The notes under the pieces: generated by a model
The model's input: the letters and a program-made list of their open reading frames with translations, nothing else
Told to the model about the DNA's origin: nothing
Database searches by the model: none
From: Labilibacter marinus
GTDB taxonomy: Bacteria > Bacteroidota > Bacteroidia > Bacteroidales > Marinilabiliaceae
NCBI RefSeq assembly: GCF_001659685.2
Contig: NZ_LXYE02000002.1
Coordinates: forward strand, 62,001 to 126,000
Direction: 5' to 3'
DNA: 64,000 bases
Shown here: positions 62,040 through 64,000 of the stretch, one piece after another
Layout: the number at the start of each line of letters is the position of its first letter
How positions within the stretch are numbered: the stretch's first letter is position 1
Made by a program: the position numbers and the translations under genes

Positions 62040-63560
62040 TTATCTACTACCACGACTACTGCTTCCTGAACTGCTGCTTCCACCGCTACTTCGGCTACTG
62101 CTTCCGCTGCTTCGACTACTACTGCTACCTGAGCTAGATCTACTGCTGGACCCAGAGTAACTAGAAGAGCTGGATGATCTACTGCTCGATCCAGAATAGC
62201 TAGATGAGCTACTTGATCTACTGCTTGATCCAGAGCTGTATGATGGACTAGAAGATCTTGAAGATGCACTTCCTGATTTATAGTTTGAGCTTCTGTTACT
62301 AGAACTGCCTGAACCGTAACTGCTAGAACTTTTATTGCTACTACTTTTGTATGCCGAAGTTCTGCTGCTACGTGAGTTGCTCGCTTGTGAGCTTTTGTTG
62401 TATGCAGAGCTACTTGAACTAGGTGTTCTGGTAGATCGATTGTAGGTACTACGTGATGTGGTTTTATTTTGTGAACTATTATTGTAAGTTGGTGTATATG
62501 CACTTCTTGAGCTTCTAGTATAGCTATTTGAACTTCCTGTTCTAGCTGTTCTTGAAGAAGAAGAAGAGCTCTTGGTTGTAGGAATGTAAGATGCCCTGGT
62601 AGATCTAGAGCTAGTTGTTCTGGATTGAACGGCTGCTCTTGATGATGCAGAATTGGCAATGCCTCGTGTACTCTTTGTATTAGCTTGTCTCGTTGACCTA
62701 GTTGCATTATTATTAATAGCCCTGCTACTAGTTGTTGGGTATTTGCTATTGGTTAAAGTGGATCTAGGTGTTCGGGTAGCTACATGATGGCCTCCACCGC
62801 CACCTCCACCACCATGATAACATGGGTGTGGGTAACAACAGCCGTGCCCCCAACCTGGGCCGTAGTAGCCCCAGCCAGAACCCCATCCATAACCTGGATA
62901 TCCCCAATAAGGATAACCCCAACCCATTGACATGCCCCAGCCACCATAATAACCAGAATTGTAAAACCCAAAAGAACTATATCCTCTACCATATCTCCAA
63001 TTATTATAATAAGGGCTGCTCCAGTCAGGCACAACATAGGCGTAATCACCGTCTACATATACATTATAATCAAATCCACTTCCAAATATGATATCTTGAT
63101 ATAAAGGTGACCAATATGGAACGCCTCTAAAAGGACCGTGAAAACGAGCAATTCGTTCAGCGTAATCCTTATCCATCTGTGAACCGCTAAATTCATTTAC
63201 CCAATAACCAGTTTCCTCATCAAAATAAAGTAATGAATCTACTTCTTGTATTGAATCATTGGTTAATAAACTCGTATACTCTTGTTGAATTTGAGAAAAG
63301 TCTCTCAAGTCATCTTGTTCCGATGCTCTTGGTGATGAGTTATATTCTTTTTGTAAAGAAGAATAGGTTTTATTCTCTTGTTTCTTTGTAGCATGATCTG
63401 GTTTGGGCAATGCTGAATAGTGTTCTGCAACCGAAATGGGTTTGTCAGAAGGAGTGTAGTATAGGTCATCAGCATATACATCCGAAGTGTATGATTGCTG
63501 TGTAGAACATCCTGTTAAAACAAAGATGGTTAAGGCTAAAATGTATACAAACTTTTTCAT
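62040..63560 (-). CDS. Lipoprotein with Gly/Tyr/Trp-rich middle and long Ser/Arg low-complexity tail
   Basis: A 506-residue predicted lipoprotein: MKKFVYILALTIFVLTGC with lipobox and Cys18. Residues about 19-150 are acidic and polar; 155-245 are rich in Gly, Tyr and Trp (YGGWGMSMGWGYPYWG and a run of eight Gly near 255); from about 270 to the end the chain is almost only Ser, Arg, Thr, Asn, Tyr and Gly. The tail contains 39-base repeats at DNA level. ATG 63560 is chosen because the longer reading frame puts 22 residues before the signal. I do not recognise a characterised family; a surface-exposed, disordered or nucleic-acid-sticking role is only a guess. Confidence 0.8.
   Translation of the reverse strand: MKKFVYILALTIFVLTGCSTQQSYTSDVYADDLYYTPSDKPISVAEHYSALPKPDHATKKQENKTYSSLQKEYNSSPRASEQDDLRDFSQIQQEYTSLLTNDSIQEVDSLLYFDEETGYWVNEFSGSQMDKDYAERIARFHGPFRGVPYWSPLYQDIIFGSGFDYNVYVDGDYAYVVPDWSSPYYNNWRYGRGYSSFGFYNSGYYGGWGMSMGWGYPYWGYPGYGWGSGWGYYGPGWGHGCCYPHPCYHGGGGGGGGHHVATRTPRSTLTNSKYPTTSSRAINNNATRSTRQANTKSTRGIANSASSRAAVQSRTTSSRSTRASYIPTTKSSSSSSRTARTGSSNSYTRSSRSAYTPTYNNSSQNKTTSRSTYNRSTRTPSSSSSAYNKSSQASNSRSSRTSAYKSSSNKSSSSYGSGSSSNRSSNYKSGSASSRSSSPSYSSGSSSRSSSSSSYSGSSSRSSSSSSYSGSSSRSSSGSSSSRSSGSSSRSSGGSSSSGSSSRGSR
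62137..62253. repeat. Tandem 39-bp repeat in the Ser/Arg-rich gene
   Basis: Copies starting GATCTACTGCT at 62137, 62176 and 62215 are spaced exactly 39 bases and encode a 13-residue SSSRSSSSSSYSG-like unit. Being a multiple of three, gain or loss would keep the reading frame. Confidence 0.8.
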
Positions 63561-63956
63561 GGTATAAGTTTTAAAATATACGGGCAGTTTTACTTGAATG
63601 GTAGATATTGGCTTCCAAAATAGCAATTCTTAATAACAAACAGGCAAAATGCTCAATTTAATGGTTATGATGATTAAATCATAGCAATAAACATACCATA
63701 CTTACTGTTTTTAGAAATTATTTTTTACAGAAATTAACATTTTTTCAAATGAGAAATACTTGAAGTATGCTGATGCATTTGATTGAATAGGTTTTAAACT
63801 GATACTTTTATGCTTTTAAAGCTTAAAATGTGCTTGATTTTTTGTTATTTTGGGCTCGCTTAAAAATGAGATGAACTCTGATAAATAAGAAGTGTATATT
63901 TAAACCAAAGTAGTTCATTTAATTAGTGATAAGGAAGCTAAAAAAGATTCGAAAAT
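63561..63956. other. Divergent gap between the Ser/Arg-rich lipoprotein and proS
   Basis: About 400 AT-rich bases that must hold both promoters. I found no exact TAnnTTTG on either strand; TTGTTATTTTGG near 63840-63852 is one base short. No RNA gene is evident. Confidence 0.45.
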
Positions 63957-64000
63957 ATGGCAAAAGGATTAACAAAAAGGAGTGTTGATTACTCACAATG
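63957..64000 (+). CDS. proS: Proline--tRNA ligase, N-terminal fragment
   Basis: Only the first 14 codons and two bases are inside the window: MAKGLTKRSVDYSQ plus the beginning of a likely Trp codon. The words LTKRSVDYSQW are characteristic of the N terminus of Bacteroidota prolyl-tRNA synthetases (short, archaeal/eukaryal-type ProS). The gene continues beyond the right edge. Confidence 0.75.
   Translation, partial: MAKGLTKRSVDYSQ

Noticed and set aside
62027-62707. Long open frame of 226 codons rich in His, Val, Leu and Gln on the minus strand
   Set aside because: It is a shifted reading of the repetitive Ser/Arg tail of the lipoprotein gene on the same strand; no start context or domain supports it.
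62780-63091. Open frames on both strands over the Gly/Tyr/Trp-rich part of the lipoprotein gene
   Set aside because: Composition is a by-product of the repetitive coding sequence in another frame.
1-64000. CRISPR array, tRNA/rRNA genes, prophage, insertion sequence or defence island
   Set aside because: No regularly spaced identical repeats, cloverleaf sequences, transposase, integrase, restriction or nuclease defence genes were seen on either strand.

Overview
The window looks like chromosomal DNA of an AT-rich marine-type Bacteroidota, most likely of the Bacteroidales/Marinilabiliales kind; this is inference, since no rRNA gene is present. Supporting signs are the -7 promoter motif TAnnTTTG, A-rich leaders without Shine-Dalgarno sites, the order bamD-rpoZ-coaBC-DUF4835-recN, families nearly confined to the phylum (DUF3078, DUF4835, the Bacteroidota omega subunit, the Bacteroidota form of FabI), and a cysDN sulfate-activation pair without a kinase fusion.

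Region 1 (about 0.4-28.4 kb) is one Wzx/Wzy-type surface or exopolysaccharide locus. It opens with UDP-glucose 6-dehydrogenase and a large outer-membrane fusion protein with a Wzi-like half. A tightly packed, AT-rich cassette follows: rmlA, rmlC, rmlB, flippase, seven glycosyltransferases, polymerase, one membrane acyltransferase and two hexapeptide acetyltransferases. The locus closes with better-conserved, widely spaced genes: WecG/TagA glycosyltransferase, gmd, the polyprenyl-phosphate sugar-1-phosphate transferase, Wza-like lipoprotein and Wzc-like tyrosine kinase. Nucleotide sugars made here are UDP-glucuronate, dTDP-4-keto-L-rhamnose and GDP-4-keto-6-deoxymannose; the two closing reductases (RmlD, Fcl) are absent. 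The gaps between the conserved genes hold fold-back and REP-like repeats, a trinucleotide microsatellite and degenerate short-word repeats, unlike the rest of the window.

Region 2 (28.6-50 kb) is mixed housekeeping and envelope DNA: an M19 dipeptidase, a biotin-dependent carboxyltransferase with two biotinyl domains, a LytS/LytTR pair, an SLC13 transporter, RidA, LptD divergent from a periplasmic amidase, a GntR-type regulator with a sugar-binding-like sensor, MscS, a DUF3078 barrel, a lipoprotein sulfatase, a DMT transporter with a WecA/MraY-like transferase, and an odd SpoIID-family protein with neither a signal peptide nor the usual glutamate.

Region 3 (50-64 kb) carries an alpha-oxoamine synthase (sphingolipid or sulfonolipid type), the bamD-rpoZ-coaBC-DUF4835-recN run, fabI, cysD-cysN, a FadL-like porin with a Ser/Arg-rich lipoprotein, and the first codons of proS at the right edge.

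I found no tRNA, rRNA, CRISPR array, transposase, integrase or prophage gene. The strongest leads are the DUF5723-like/Wzi fusion, the animal-like UDP-glucose dehydrogenase, the degenerate SpoIID protein, the tandem biotinyl domains, and the repeat-bearing gaps around the variable cassette. I did not find a clearly new defence or mobile system.
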